Below the pieces are notes generated by a model. The model saw only the letters and a program-made list of their open reading frames with translations, had not been told where the DNA came from and searched no databases. Below, piece by piece: positions 28,710 through 38,343 of a stretch of 64,000 bases of DNA. Positions within the stretch are counted from its first letter, which is position 1. Each line of letters begins with the position of its first letter. Made by a program: the position numbers and the translations under genes. Source of the DNA: JACPNO01 sp963825405 (GTDB lineage: Bacteria > Acidobacteriota > Terriglobia > Bryobacterales > Bryobacteraceae); contig CAWGTB010000001.1 of the NCBI GenBank assembly GCA_963825405.1, forward strand, positions 62,001-126,000. The letters are read 5' to 3'.

Positions 28710-30695
28710 TCATCCATTTTTCCTGACCAGCACAACACTCGTATGATCGGCATCAAACATATCGTTGTAGAATTTTTCAATCTCCTGATAGTCTTTTGCC
28801 GGAAACCGGCCACCGGATTGTTCACGAATCCTTGTAAAAATTATTTTACCCGGTCTGACGGTAGTAACGCGTTTGTATTTTCCAAATTTGCTTTGCAATT
28901 GCAGGTCTCCGGAACCGGACTCTACCTCATATCCATCGGGAATGGCAATCTGAATGCTGTCCATATGCTGGAACTCGTCTCTGATTTCAATCGGCAACCG
29001 CCTGTTATGATCCTCCGATAACTTTTCTGTGGACCTTGAGAGAATATTGGGATTCACAAAAATCCTTTTCCCAGTTACCTGGGCATAATTACTCACCCTT
29101 AAATTCAAATGCTCATGAATTACCGGCAAGCGTTTTGAATAGTCCTCGCGATAGTCAAAAGAAACGACTTCGTAGGTAGGCAGACTGAATTTGGATTTCA
29201 ACCTGGTTAACTGATCTTCTTTTGATTCATGATGAATGAATCTTTCCACTTCATCCTGGCAATGGGCTTCGTACGAGGTTTTTGATTCCAGGTTTAAATT
29301 GCCTTCGTTGTCCAATACCGCAGATATGATTCTGATTTGTTTATTATCCGCCAGCAGGTATGCCGGCGTATGTACCAGGCTTCCGCCGTTGTCATCAATT
29401 AATAAACCGTACCGGTTGGCAGTAAATTCACCTAAATATCCTGCAGGCAAAAACTGGTCAGTGCATTCGAGCCAGAGGGTATCCCGGTCAAGTGGAACGC
29501 AACAGATCACATGATTGAAGGGATCATGCGTAAAATCCGTTACAAAATCAACATAATCTACATCAGCACCTTTGATCACTACTGCGTGACCTTTGATCCC
29601 GGCTTCCTTAAGCAGCGAAATCATGAAATTGGATAATGCTTTGCAATCCCCGTATTTATTTTTGGCGACATAAGCAGCATCATAAGTTTGCCATCCGCCG
29701 ATGCCCAGCTGAATCCCCACATAATGGGAGTTTTGCTGCAGGTAATTATATAGTACCGCTACTTTTGCCTGCGGACTGGTTAACCCATTGATGAGCTCGT
29801 GGACTTTTTGTTTTGTTTCTTCCGGAAGCTGGTCCCGGCCTTTTTGAAGGCTTCCATAAAAACGGGCATATTCATTCCAGGTGCTCATGTTGCCCCTATA
29901 CGCGCCCATTTCCACATCACTGAGTCCGATCATCAAATGCGGAACATACATCAGGTAATTGGAATAAGGCGGCTCTTCCAATGCTGTGAGACCATGTACT
30001 TCCCAGGTATATGTGGTTTTATTACTCACGGTTCCGATCACCGGGGTTATACCGGAGTTCAGCATCCGGTATCGTAGGGTATAGTCAACAGGCACCGTTA
30101 TTTTGTAAATGCTTTTTTCTACTGAATGATTCAATTCATCCTGCGGATACCAATCATGAATATGAATCAATTCAGTTAATTCATCTTCTTCATCAAATTC
30201 TACGGTATATGGATAGGTATTGGAATATAAACTACTCACTTTAACCCTTTGATCATTCACAAATGAAGAACCATCGTATGCCGGGTGGTCTTCCATATCC
30301 TTTTTTTTGAAATGCCTGATTTCTTTACCCGTCGCGTCGTACAAAAATCCGGTTACATTGTTAATGATTATTGATTTATTATTATAGCCGGTTCTGTACG
30401 TGGCATAATGTTCTCCCTTTTCGTTCAAAATAGTAAATACATGTCTTTCGTGGGAAACAGCCTCACCGCTGGATTTTATTTCATACACTTTTTCTTCCAG
30501 CCGGATCACCATATTGGCGTTTTCCTTCAGTGAATCCGGAATAGTGCTGACCGGAAAATTTTGGCTGACTGCAAAAGAGGATAGAAAGCTGATGAATAAA
30601 ACCAGTGTGGATCTGCGCGCGGAATACCTCGATAAAAAGGTAAATTTGACAGGTAGGGCAAGCTGATCAGGGTTGTGCACAAGCATGAAACCCAT
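28710..30695 (-). CDS. DUF3857 transglutaminase-like protein C (active site intact)
   Basis: A 661-residue exported protein (hydrophobic segment STLVLFISFLSSFAVSQ). The DUF3857 domain covers about residues 60-280 and the transglutaminase core about 300-440. Here the catalytic residues are present: Cys in NKYGDCKALSNFMISLLKEA, His in DPFNHVICCVPLDRDTLW, and a following Asp in LECTDQF. The family covers periplasmic thiol enzymes of unknown substrate. It leads a three-gene set with the two site-lacking paralogues, so it may be the catalytic member of a complex with them; that is inference. The true start may lie some codons inside, since the first 25 residues precede the signal. Confidence 0.85.
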   Translation of the reverse strand: MGFMLVHNPDQLALPVKFTFLSRYSARRSTLVLFISFLSSFAVSQNFPVSTIPDSLKENANMVIRLEEKVYEIKSSGEAVSHERHVFTILNEKGEHYATYRTGYNNKSIIINNVTGFLYDATGKEIRHFKKKDMEDHPAYDGSSFVNDQRVKVSSLYSNTYPYTVEFDEEDELTELIHIHDWYPQDELNHSVEKSIYKITVPVDYTLRYRMLNSGITPVIGTVSNKTTYTWEVHGLTALEEPPYSNYLMYVPHLMIGLSDVEMGAYRGNMSTWNEYARFYGSLQKGRDQLPEETKQKVHELINGLTSPQAKVAVLYNYLQQNSHYVGIQLGIGGWQTYDAAYVAKNKYGDCKALSNFMISLLKEAGIKGHAVVIKGADVDYVDFVTDFTHDPFNHVICCVPLDRDTLWLECTDQFLPAGYLGEFTANRYGLLIDDNGGSLVHTPAYLLADNKQIRIISAVLDNEGNLNLESKTSYEAHCQDEVERFIHHESKEDQLTRLKSKFSLPTYEVVSFDYREDYSKRLPVIHEHLNLRVSNYAQVTGKRIFVNPNILSRSTEKLSEDHNRRLPIEIRDEFQHMDSIQIAIPDGYEVESGSGDLQLQSKFGKYKRVTTVRPGKIIFTRIREQSGGRFPAKDYQEIEKFYNDMFDADHTSVVLVRKNG

Positions 30696-30766
30696 AGTTC
30701 GGTTGTTTAAGGTATTAACGCTTTAAAAATATAATAAATTATCTGAATGCGCCGCATTTTACTAAG

Positions 30767-31695
30767 ATGAATACACTTGAAAAAAGTCAATTTATTAAAT
30801 CAAAAGCCGCAGAAGCCGGCTTTGACTTTTGCGGAATAGCTGCAGTACGACGTCTCGACGAAGACGCCCGAAAGCTTGAAAACTGGCTACAGCAGGGCAA
30901 ACACGGGGATATGCAGTATATGGAAAAGCATTTTGATCTAAGGGTAAACCCTTATAAACTTTTGCCCGGTGCAAAATCAGTCATTTGTTTTCTGATGAAT
31001 TATTTCCCGCGCGTCAGCCAGGAAAAAAATATTCCGAAAATTTCAAAATATGCGTACGGAATGGATTATCACGAAGTGATTCGTCCAAAATTGCAGGAAA
31101 TTCTGTTCTGCATGAAAGAGAAATTCGGCGATTTCCACGGCCGGGGTTTTGTAGACAGCGCACCGATTCTGGAAAGATCCTGGGCTGTTCACAGCGGTTT
31201 GGGATGGGTTGGAAAGAATGGCAACCTGATCAACAAGAAATCCGGTTCTTTTTTTTCATTGCTACCCTGGTTGTGGATCTGGAACTCGACTACGACGCAC
31301 CGGTTCCCGCTGACTATTGCGGCAACTGCACCCGGTGTATAGAAGCCTGTCCTACACAGGCCATTGGTCCGGATAAAGAAGTAGATGGCAGTAAATGCAT
31401 TTCCTATTTCACCATTGAACTAAAAGACCTGCTCATACCCGATAGCATGAATGGGCATTTCGATAACTGGATGTTTGGCTGCGACACCTGTCAGGATGTA
31501 TGTCCCTGGAACCGGTTCTCCAAACCCGCAGGGGAACCGGCTTTCACAGCTATAGCTGAAATCATGCATTTTAATGAAACCGATTGGGAAGATCTGACTG
31601 AAGAAGGATTCAGGAAAATCTTTGCAGGCTCTCCGCTCAAACGTGCGAAATACGCAGGCATAAAAAGGAATCTGGAATTCATCAGAAAGAAATGA
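30767..31695 (+). CDS. queG: Epoxyqueuosine reductase (one indel)
   Basis: Cobalamin- and iron-sulfur-dependent enzyme that performs the last step of queuosine synthesis on tRNA. The N-terminal part begins MNTLEKSQFIKSKAAEAGFD and includes KHGDMQYMEKHFDLRVNPYK, typical of QueG. Two ferredoxin-type clusters are seen: CGNCTRCIEACPTQAIGP and FGCDTCQDVCPWN. One indel near 31250 breaks the frame within the conserved block around SGSFFFIATLV. Corrected length is about 309 residues. The C-terminal HEAT-like extension found in some homologues is absent. It is divergent from the DUF3857 set. Confidence 0.94.
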
Positions 31696-31703
31696 CAGAT
31701 CAT

Positions 31704-31739
31704 AGACCTTACGCCTTAGGCCTTAGGCCTTAGGCTTAC
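31704..31739. repeat. CCTTAGG-type intergenic repeat
   Basis: Three near-identical units of GCCTTAG in tandem (TTACGCCTTAGGCCTTAGG and on) lie just after the queG stop. They resemble the units at 17838-18036. Confidence 0.6.
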
Positions 31740-31746
31740 GAAATCT

Positions 31747-31754
31747 TATATTTG
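31747..31754 (+). promoter_or_regulatory. -7 box directly before bioA
   Basis: TATATTTG matches the Bacteroidota TAnnTTTG box but ends only four bases before the bioA ATG. If used, the message would be nearly leaderless. Confidence 0.35.
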
Positions 31755-31758
31755 AAAA

Positions 31759-33031
31759 ATGAATCTTTCACTGAGTGAACGGGATGCACAGGTCATTTGG
31801 CATCCTTATACCCAACACCAGACAGCTGAACTACCCATAGCCATTGTTAAAGGAGAAGGCGCATTGCTTTTTGATGAAGAAGGAAACGCCTATATAGATG
31901 CCGTCAGCAGCTGGTGGGTAAACCTTCATGGTCACGCCAATCCTTATATCGCCGAAAAACTATACCGGCAGGCCCTGAAGCTGGAACAGGTGATCTTTAC
32001 CCGGTTCACACATGAGCCCGCCGTAAATTTGGCCGAAAGGCTGTTGAATATACTGCCCGGGCAATTTGTCCCGGATCTTTTATTCCGATAACGGATCGAC
32101 TGCCGTAGAAGTAGCACTGAAAATGGCCATTCAGTTCTGGCGTAATAAAGGCAGACCAGAAAAAAATAAAATACTTGGCTTTTGAACACGCGTATCACGG
32201 TGATACTTTTGGCGCAATGAGTGTGAGCAGCCGGGGACTTTTTACTGAAGCATTCCAGGATTTGCTTTTCGAAACCATCTATATCGAGACCCCTGATGCG
32301 GCAAATGGCAGACCAGCTGCAGTCCCAAATCCGTTCTCATAAAGGAACCATTGCCGCATTCATCTATGAGCCTCTTTTACAGGCTGCAGGCGGAATGAGA
32401 ATGTATGGCGTCAACGAAATGAATAAGCTCCTGGACTTCGTACATGGAGAGGATATTCTTTGTATTGCAGATGAAGTACTGACCGGTTTTGGAAGAACCG
32501 GATCTTTGTTTGCCAGCGAACAACTGAAACCTGCTGACCTCATTTGCCTGTCCAAAGGGCTCACAGGCGGCACCATGGCACTCGGCGTTACTGCAGCTAC
32601 AGAAGATCTGTTCAATGCATTTTTAAGTGAAGACCGCACCAAAACTTTTTTCCACGGACACTCTTATACTGCAAATCCACTGGCATGCACAGCCGGCCTG
32701 GCCAGCCTCGATCTTCTTGAGGACAAAAAATGCAGGGACCAGATCAATAACATCGGGATTCAGCATGAACAATTTGTGAAAAATGATTTGTCGAAAAAGC
32801 ATGAGCATGTTATTCCGAAATATCCGGATTTTCGGCACCGTGCTGGCTTTTGAAATCAATACAGGTAAAGACGAATACCTCAATACCATCGGCACGACAA
32901 TTATGAAGCAGGCACTGGCGAAGGGGATCTACCTGCGTCCCCTGGGAAACACTGTTTATATCATGCCTCCCTACTGTGTCACTGAATCACAATTGGGAGA
33001 AGTTTATCATTTTTTGTTACACCTAAAGTAA
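31759..33031 (+). CDS. bioA: Adenosylmethionine-8-amino-7-oxononanoate aminotransferase (frameshifted)
   Basis: PLP enzyme of biotin synthesis that converts KAPA to DAPA with S-adenosylmethionine as amino donor. BioA-specific blocks are present: VIWHPYTQHQTAELPIAIVK near the start, the substrate-site DAVSSWWVNLHGHANPYI, and FEHAYHGDTFGAMSVSSRG. The PLP-aspartate block is LCIADEVLTGFGRTGSLFA, and the PLP lysine is in LICLSKGLTGGTMALGVT. Indels near 32085, 32165, 32300 and 32825 split it into pieces that together give about 423 residues, the family length. No other biotin genes lie in the window. Confidence 0.93.
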
Positions 33032-33058
33032 ATGTGGTAGTCTGGAAGTATGAAAGAG

Positions 33059-33087
33059 AAATTGACAATTAACCATTGACAATTGTG
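33059..33087. repeat. AATTG-type intergenic repeat, copy 3
   Basis: Units ATTGACAATTAACC and ATTGACAATTG. The repeat overlaps the end of the DUF2911 gene and supplies its last residues (TIVNG) and stop codon. Confidence 0.6.
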
Positions 33088-33572
33088 ACCGGAACGGTCA
33101 CCTCTACATCATCCCATTCAATAACCAACGAAGAAGGTGGAAGACTAATGGTGAGTTGTTCCACCACCGGATCCAGCTTCTTTACCGGAACGTCCACCTG
33201 CAACACATCCTTATCTTTATATTTATCATAATCGAATGCACCCCATTGTCCGAGCTGACTGTTCAGTATGATGGTCCAGTTTTGTTCATTGGGAATAACA
33301 AATAAAGTATAGGTACCCGCCTTCACCGGCTTTCCGCCAAATAGGACGTCTTTGTCAAACGTTATTGTAGTAGCCGAGTCGGCGCCGCAGCGATATACTT
33401 TTCCGTAAGGAATCAAAGCACCAAAAATGGCCCGCCCCTTTTTATATGGCCTTCCGTAACGTACAGAAATACCCTGACCCAACGTTGATTCATGCGGACT
33501 AAGTGGTTTTTTATCTCCACAGGAATTGAAAACCACCAGGGCCACAACAGAAAACAACAGCCATTTTTTCAT
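33069..33572 (-). CDS. DUF2911 lipoprotein
   Basis: A 167-residue lipoprotein (MKKWLLFSVVALVVFNSCGD, lipid-modified Cys18). The body is a typical DUF2911 domain: VRYGRPYKKGRAIFGALIPY, then KVYRCGADSATTITFDKDV, GGKPVKAGTYTLFVIPNEQN and WGAFDYDKYKDKDVLQ. DUF2911 proteins are common in Bacteroidota and have no known activity. The C-terminal residues come from a repeat element. It is last in a leftward set after sppA, the ABC permease and the SRPBCC protein, with an 86-base gap that may hold its own promoter. Confidence 0.88.
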   Translation of the reverse strand: MKKWLLFSVVALVVFNSCGDKKPLSPHESTLGQGISVRYGRPYKKGRAIFGALIPYGKVYRCGADSATTITFDKDVLFGGKPVKAGTYTLFVIPNEQNWTIILNSQLGQWGAFDYDKYKDKDVLQVDVPVKKLDPVVEQLTISLPPSSLVIEWDDVEVTVPVTIVNG

Positions 33573-33658
33573 ATCATCCTATTTTATACATTATAAAATT
33601 ACTATAGAATATCTGCTCTATGCGTTTAATTCAACTTACTTGCGAATATCGTACCCAA

Positions 33659-34162
33659 TCAGGGAGACTGCATTTCTATTTCACGTTTCAGTGATAATAA
33701 TGATTTCTCCATCTGGGGTCCCAGATTTTTATCATAAAACATACTGGCCAGTTTTTCCCAGGGATACCATTTAATATGAAATTTCAGATCCCAGGCTAAA
33801 ATGGTCTGCAGATCAGATTTTACTACTATGAAATTGCCTGCGAAAGAATCGTTACCCCGGCTCCACATCGTGAATACCGTATCCCTATACACTTTGACCA
33901 GCTGAATATGTACACTACCCAGATTTATGTTGGCAGAATCAGCTCCCTGAGGTGCTGTGCTGATTGCTCCACCCTCATTGTTATGAATGACAAATTCATT
34001 CCATTTTTTCCATTCGCGCAAATCGTCAATCCACTTAAGTACTTGCTCAGGCGACCTGTTGATTTGAACAACACGACTGACGCTAATATCAGAAGGAAAC
34101 AGAGCAAATAAAAAAAGAATGACCAGGGAAAAAACCAGCAGGCTGCCGATAACCAGTTTCAA
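33659..34162 (-). CDS. SRPBCC-fold membrane-anchored protein
   Basis: A 167-residue protein with one N-terminal membrane helix (VIGSLLVFSLVILFLFALF) and an SRPBCC (polyketide-cyclase-like) domain: VSRVVQINRSPEQVLKWIDD, LREWKKWNEFV, then VFTMWSRGNDSFAGNFIVV and ILAWDLKFHIKWYPWEK. Such domains bind hydrophobic ligands; none can be named here. It begins 21 bases after the ABC permease gene, which suggests cotranscription. Confidence 0.82.
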   Translation of the reverse strand: MKLVIGSLLVFSLVILFLFALFPSDISVSRVVQINRSPEQVLKWIDDLREWKKWNEFVIHNNEGGAISTAPQGADSANINLGSVHIQLVKVYRDTVFTMWSRGNDSFAGNFIVVKSDLQTILAWDLKFHIKWYPWEKLASMFYDKNLGPQMEKSLLSLKREIEMQSP

Positions 34163-34183
34163 GAGGAAAAATTTATTCGGGAA

Positions 34184-35314
34184 CTATTCCCATTTAAAAG
34201 TTTTAATCGCTACCGCATAGATTACAACCCCCCAAAGCAGTAATATGCCAATCTGTTTTCCACAGTCCATAAGCGAAGCGCCTTCAAACGCGACATTCCG
34301 CATGGCATCGTTGAGTTGTTTCAGTGGAAGGATCTCGCAAAAACCCTGCAGCCATTTGGGAAAAGCCTGGGTGGAAAAAAAAGTGCCGCCAAGCAGAAAC
34401 TGTGGCAGGGTAAAGATATTAGCGAATGGCGGGATGGAACTTTCGTTTTTTGATACGCTGCTGATGATGAATCCAAATCCCATAAATACCACAAGGCCCA
34501 GAAAACTGAGCGCGATCATTTCAAAAAAGGTGACGATTCCGTTGACCAGGGTAAAATGAAAAAAATAATGACCGGCAAGAATGATGACTACGGAAGTCAG
34601 CAATTGAAAACTGATGCGGCTTAGTCCTTCTCCAAATACAATATTTTTACGATTGATCGGCGTAGCAAAAAATCTCTTGAGCACCAGGGTCTGTCTCAGG
34701 TTAAAGAAAACAAAGGCTACACCGAATACGGCTGCACTGAGCAGGGAAAAACCCAGCATACCCGGTAATATGAAATCGATCATGGTATATTCCCTGCCTG
34801 GCAACACCGGCAATTCCTGTACGCTGACGATCTTAAATTGAGCGGGAATTTTCCGGTCCTCAATAATTTGTATGGTCTGAGCCAGTGCCATTCGCAGTAT
34901 AGGATATTTATCAGCTGCGGCCGAAGAGGTTTGAGTCCGGATTTTATATTGGGTAAATCCGGCGGGTGATAAAGAAGAATCTAAAGAAACAATAGCGGCG
35001 ATATTACCCTTGAGTAATTCTTTTTGCATCAGCACGCTGTCCTTCATCAGTAAAACACCATCTTTTTTATCTTTTTCAATTCTGACTATGCCGGAGGCAA
35101 GAAGGGCGCGCATCACATAATTGGAAGAATCCTCGGGATTCTTCAACGCTATCGAAACCGAAGTGCCACCACCTCCGATCAAACCGAATACCAGGATAAA
35201 CACCAATGGGAAACCCAAACTGAAAACTACCGCCGAAGGACTCCTCAAAATAGCGCGGAAACTGCCCCGCGTAATCGCCAGCATGGCCCTGAACTGGCTG
35301 TAAGGTTGGTTCAT
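34184..35314 (-). CDS. ABC-2 type transporter permease
   Basis: A 376-residue membrane subunit of the ABC-2 (drug/polysaccharide export) type. It has one N-terminal helix (SAVVFSLGFPLVFILVFGLI), an extracytoplasmic domain of about 130 residues, then a cluster of helices: FILPGMLGFSLLSAAVFGVA, LLTSVVIILAGHYFFHF, FFEMIALSFLGLVVFMGFGF and IGILLLWGVVIYAVAIK. The conserved block FANIFTLPQFLLGGTFF with LPLKQLNDAMRNVAFEG is typical. The partner ATPase is not adjacent; upstream is sppA, 15 bases away, so the ATPase must be encoded elsewhere. Confidence 0.88.
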   Translation of the reverse strand: MNQPYSQFRAMLAITRGSFRAILRSPSAVVFSLGFPLVFILVFGLIGGGGTSVSIALKNPEDSSNYVMRALLASGIVRIEKDKKDGVLLMKDSVLMQKELLKGNIAAIVSLDSSLSPAGFTQYKIRTQTSSAAADKYPILRMALAQTIQIIEDRKIPAQFKIVSVQELPVLPGREYTMIDFILPGMLGFSLLSAAVFGVAFVFFNLRQTLVLKRFFATPINRKNIVFGEGLSRISFQLLTSVVIILAGHYFFHFTLVNGIVTFFEMIALSFLGLVVFMGFGFIISSVSKNESSIPPFANIFTLPQFLLGGTFFSTQAFPKWLQGFCEILPLKQLNDAMRNVAFEGASLMDCGKQIGILLLWGVVIYAVAIKTFKWE

Positions 35315-35329
35315 ACTCCTGTTTTGAAT

Positions 35330-37106
35330 CTAGGGATTAAGGCTGAATACAAAGGGAAGCTTGGCCTGTGGCACGCCGGCCTGCGACTGGTAATCAGACA
35401 TCATCTGGTACCAGCGTACACCTTCATCGCCCAGGTCTTCCCGAATGGTCTTTGCTTTCAGAGACTGCTTGTAATTATTGATGAGCAGATCAAGAATATT
35501 TTCCGGTTCGGGATATTCATGCAAACGGTAACTGGTAGTCTTTGCCATACGCGCTGCACAGGCCACCGCGTCCTGCACACCGCCGATCTGATCCACCAAC
35601 CCAAGTTGTAAGGCTTTTTCGCCACTCCAGATTCTGCCCTGCCCAATGCTGTCTATATAAGTAATACGTTTATGCCTGCCCGCTGCTACGCGCGCAGTAA
35701 AATCCCGATAAATAGAATCCACATCGTTTTGCAAAAATTTTTTCTGCATGTCCGTCAGCGGTTGGTACATGGTCATAGCATCAGGTTGTTTGGAGGTATG
35801 CACGCCGTCGAATGTAACGCCCAGTTTGTCTTTAAAAAAAGACTGGGTATTGAAAAACATGCTGAACACCCCGATCGAACCGGTAATGGTCATCGGATCA
35901 GCGTAAATACTATCTGCATTGCAGGATAAATAGTAACCACCCGAAGCGGCTACATCGCCGAAACTAATCACAACCGGTTTGCTCGCCCTGGCCAGGGTGA
36001 GCTCACGCCATAGATTTTCACTGACCAGAGCAGAGCCGCCTCCGGAGTTTATGCGCAATACAATGGCTTTGGTGTCTTTATCAAGTCTGCGCTTTCCGGA
36101 TCAGGTATCGGTAGATATCCTGTCCGATCTCCTTCTGACTATTCTTTCCACCAACGATATTTCCTTCAGCATAGATCAGGGCAATCCGGTCTGTTCCGCT
36201 TCCCGAAAATTTGTATTTAACCGCCTCATAGTATTTACCCATGGGCACGAAATTGATTCGCGGTAATTGATGTGGCTTTAATTTTCTCTGTTATGTCTTC
36301 CAGCACCTGGTCATTATATTTCAGTCCGTCCACCAGTTTGTATTGCAGCGCATCTGCCGCAGTTTGAATCAGTTGTTCATCCACGCATCGCCTGAGTACA
36401 GCACTGTCCTGAACGCGGCTCGTGGCAGTTTGATCCAGGATATGATTAAATATCTCACCCAGGAGTTCGGTGAGTTGCAGCCGGTTGGCATCCGACATTT
36501 TATCAGCCCGCAGGGGTTCGGTAGCGCTTTTGAATTTACCCGCATAAAAGATTTCAGGCTGAATTTCCAGTTTATCCAATCCGCCTTTTATGAATCCCAT
36601 AATACTCGTGAAGTCCCTTCCATTCTACTCCGCCTTTCGGATTACAATAGATCTTATCAGCGACATTGGCCACGTAGTATGCCCTTGAGGGAAATGACAT
36701 CCCCATAAGCATAAATGAATTTGCCGGATCTTTTAAAATCCCTCAGTGCATTACGGATCTCTTCCGAAGTACCCAGTCCATTACCGTTGGAATTGGCTTT
36801 GATATAAATACCCTTTACCGCGCTGTCAGTTTTAGCATAGTGAATCATCCGGACCACATCATAAACGCCGGGGGTATTATACACTGATTCACTGAATCCT
36901 GCCAGCGGATCCGTGGTCACCTTTTCAGAGAAATTCTGGCTGAGATCGAGCAACAAGCACCGCATTGTGAACCGACGTCTTCGGCCGCTTTTGATGATGC
37001 TGCTCAAAATGCCGCCTACATAACCTGCCAGAAAAAAAAAGCCAATAAATACAAAAACGACCAGGGCAAGAAAACTCGCCAAAAATATTTTTAAAAAACT
37101 GCGCAT
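35330..37106 (-). CDS. sppA: Signal peptide peptidase SppA, long form (frameshifted)
   Basis: Membrane-anchored serine protease that degrades cleaved signal peptides. The N-terminal anchor is FLKIFLASFLALVVFVFIGF. The protein has the two-domain layout of the 67-kDa type: the first half carries KGIYIKANSNGNGLGTSEEI and the lysine-containing GDVISLKG region, and the second half has INSGGGSALVSENLWREL and the catalytic-serine block ASGGYYLSCNADSIYADP. Indels near 36665, 36630, 36250 and 36090 break it into pieces. Corrected length is about 590 residues. It heads a leftward gene set with the ABC permease, SRPBCC and DUF2911 genes. Confidence 0.92.
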
Positions 37107-37167
37107 GCGCTTTCTTTTTTGATGATTTTAAAATTAAAGATATTTGAACTGGATTAAACGGTCATCC

Positions 37168-37666
37168 ATGAACAAAACATATCTGCTGACAGGTGGTAAT
37201 GAGGGCGATAAAATCCTTCATATGCAGCAGGCACGCGCAAATATAGAACTAATTTGCGGTAGGCTTTTGCAGATTTCATCATTATACGAAACGGCTCCCT
37301 GGGGCAAGACGGACCAGGCAGATTTTCTGAACCAGGTCCTGTCTGATTGAAACGGCGCTTAGTCCCCAGGACCTGTTAAAAACTATACTTTCCATCGAGG
37401 AAAACCTGGGCAGAAAGCGTTCGGTAAAAAATGCGCCGCGAACCATCGATATCGATATTCTTTTTTATGACGATTGATCATCGAATGTTCCCGGTCTGAC
37501 GATTCCCGCATCCAAGGATCAGCCGAACAGACGGTTTGTGCTGGAGCCCCTGGATGAAATTGCGCCCGGTTTTATACATCCCGGTTTTGGGAAAACCATT
37601 CATCAGCTCCTGCTGGAATGTACGGACGAACTGGCTGTAAAAAAAATCGGAATGAGCTGTATTTAG
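37168..37666 (+). CDS. folK: 2-amino-4-hydroxy-6-hydroxymethyldihydropteridine pyrophosphokinase (indels)
   Basis: HPPK transfers pyrophosphate from ATP to the pterin in folate synthesis. The N-terminal block is MNKTYLLTGGNEGDKILHMQ, followed by LYETAPWGKTDQADFLNQV and the metal and ATP block ENLGRKRSVKNAPRTIDIDI. Indels near 37345 and 37475 break the frame. The corrected protein of about 165 residues ends VKKIGMSCI, normal for HPPK. The start ATG at 37168 matches the family. It precedes the deoxynucleoside kinase gene by 30 bases, a pairing I recall from other Bacteroidota. Confidence 0.9.
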
Positions 37667-37696
37667 CATACCCGGGATTCCGGATATTTACAGTTC

Positions 37697-38330
37697 ATGA
37701 ATTATCACTTTATTACCGTGGAAGGAAATATCGGGGCGGGAAAAACCACACTTGCCCATTTGCTGGCACGACATTTCAATTCCCGGCTGATCCTGGAAGC
37801 ATTTGCCGAAAATCCTTTTCTTCCCAAATTTTACGAAAACCCAAAACAATACGCTTTCCCGCTGGAATTGTTTTTCATGGCCGAACGCTACAAACAGTTG
37901 AAGGAACTGGTACATACCAAAGACCTTTTTCACAGCATCACCATCTCGGATTATATTTTTACCAAATGTTTGCTTTTCGCCAAAGTGAATCTGCCGGACG
38001 AAGAATTTCACCTCTATCAGAAACTCTTCGATATCATTTATCAGCAACTGGTGCAGCCGGATCTGGTGATTTATCTGCATGCACCGGTGCAACAACTTCA
38101 GAAAAATATCAGGAAAAGAAACCGGCCCTATGAACAATCCATTCCGGACGAATACCTGTTCAATCTACAGGAAACCTATACGAGCTATATCCGTCAGCAT
38201 GATATCAAAACACTTTTTATCGATGCAGGCAACGCCGACTTTCTACGACAACGAAAAACATTTCCGGGTTATCCTGGACGCTCTGGAAAAAGATTATGAA
38301 CCCGGTCAGCATTATTTTACCCTGCCCTGA
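37697..38330 (+). CDS. Deoxynucleoside kinase (one indel)
   Basis: Phosphorylates deoxynucleosides for salvage; relatives are deoxyadenosine/deoxyguanosine kinases. The P-loop is VEGNIGAGKTTLAHLLARHF. Substrate residues lie in ILEAFAENPFLPKFYENP and FPLELFFMAERYKQL; the DRS-like motif reads ISDYIFTKCLLFAKVNL, and the lid is KNIRKRNRPYEQSI. An indel near 38245 breaks the frame, after which the tail reads HFRVILDALEKDYEPGQHYF. The corrected size is about 210 residues. The preferred base cannot be told from sequence. Confidence 0.9.
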
Positions 38331-38343
38331 CCAGGAGAATCAT

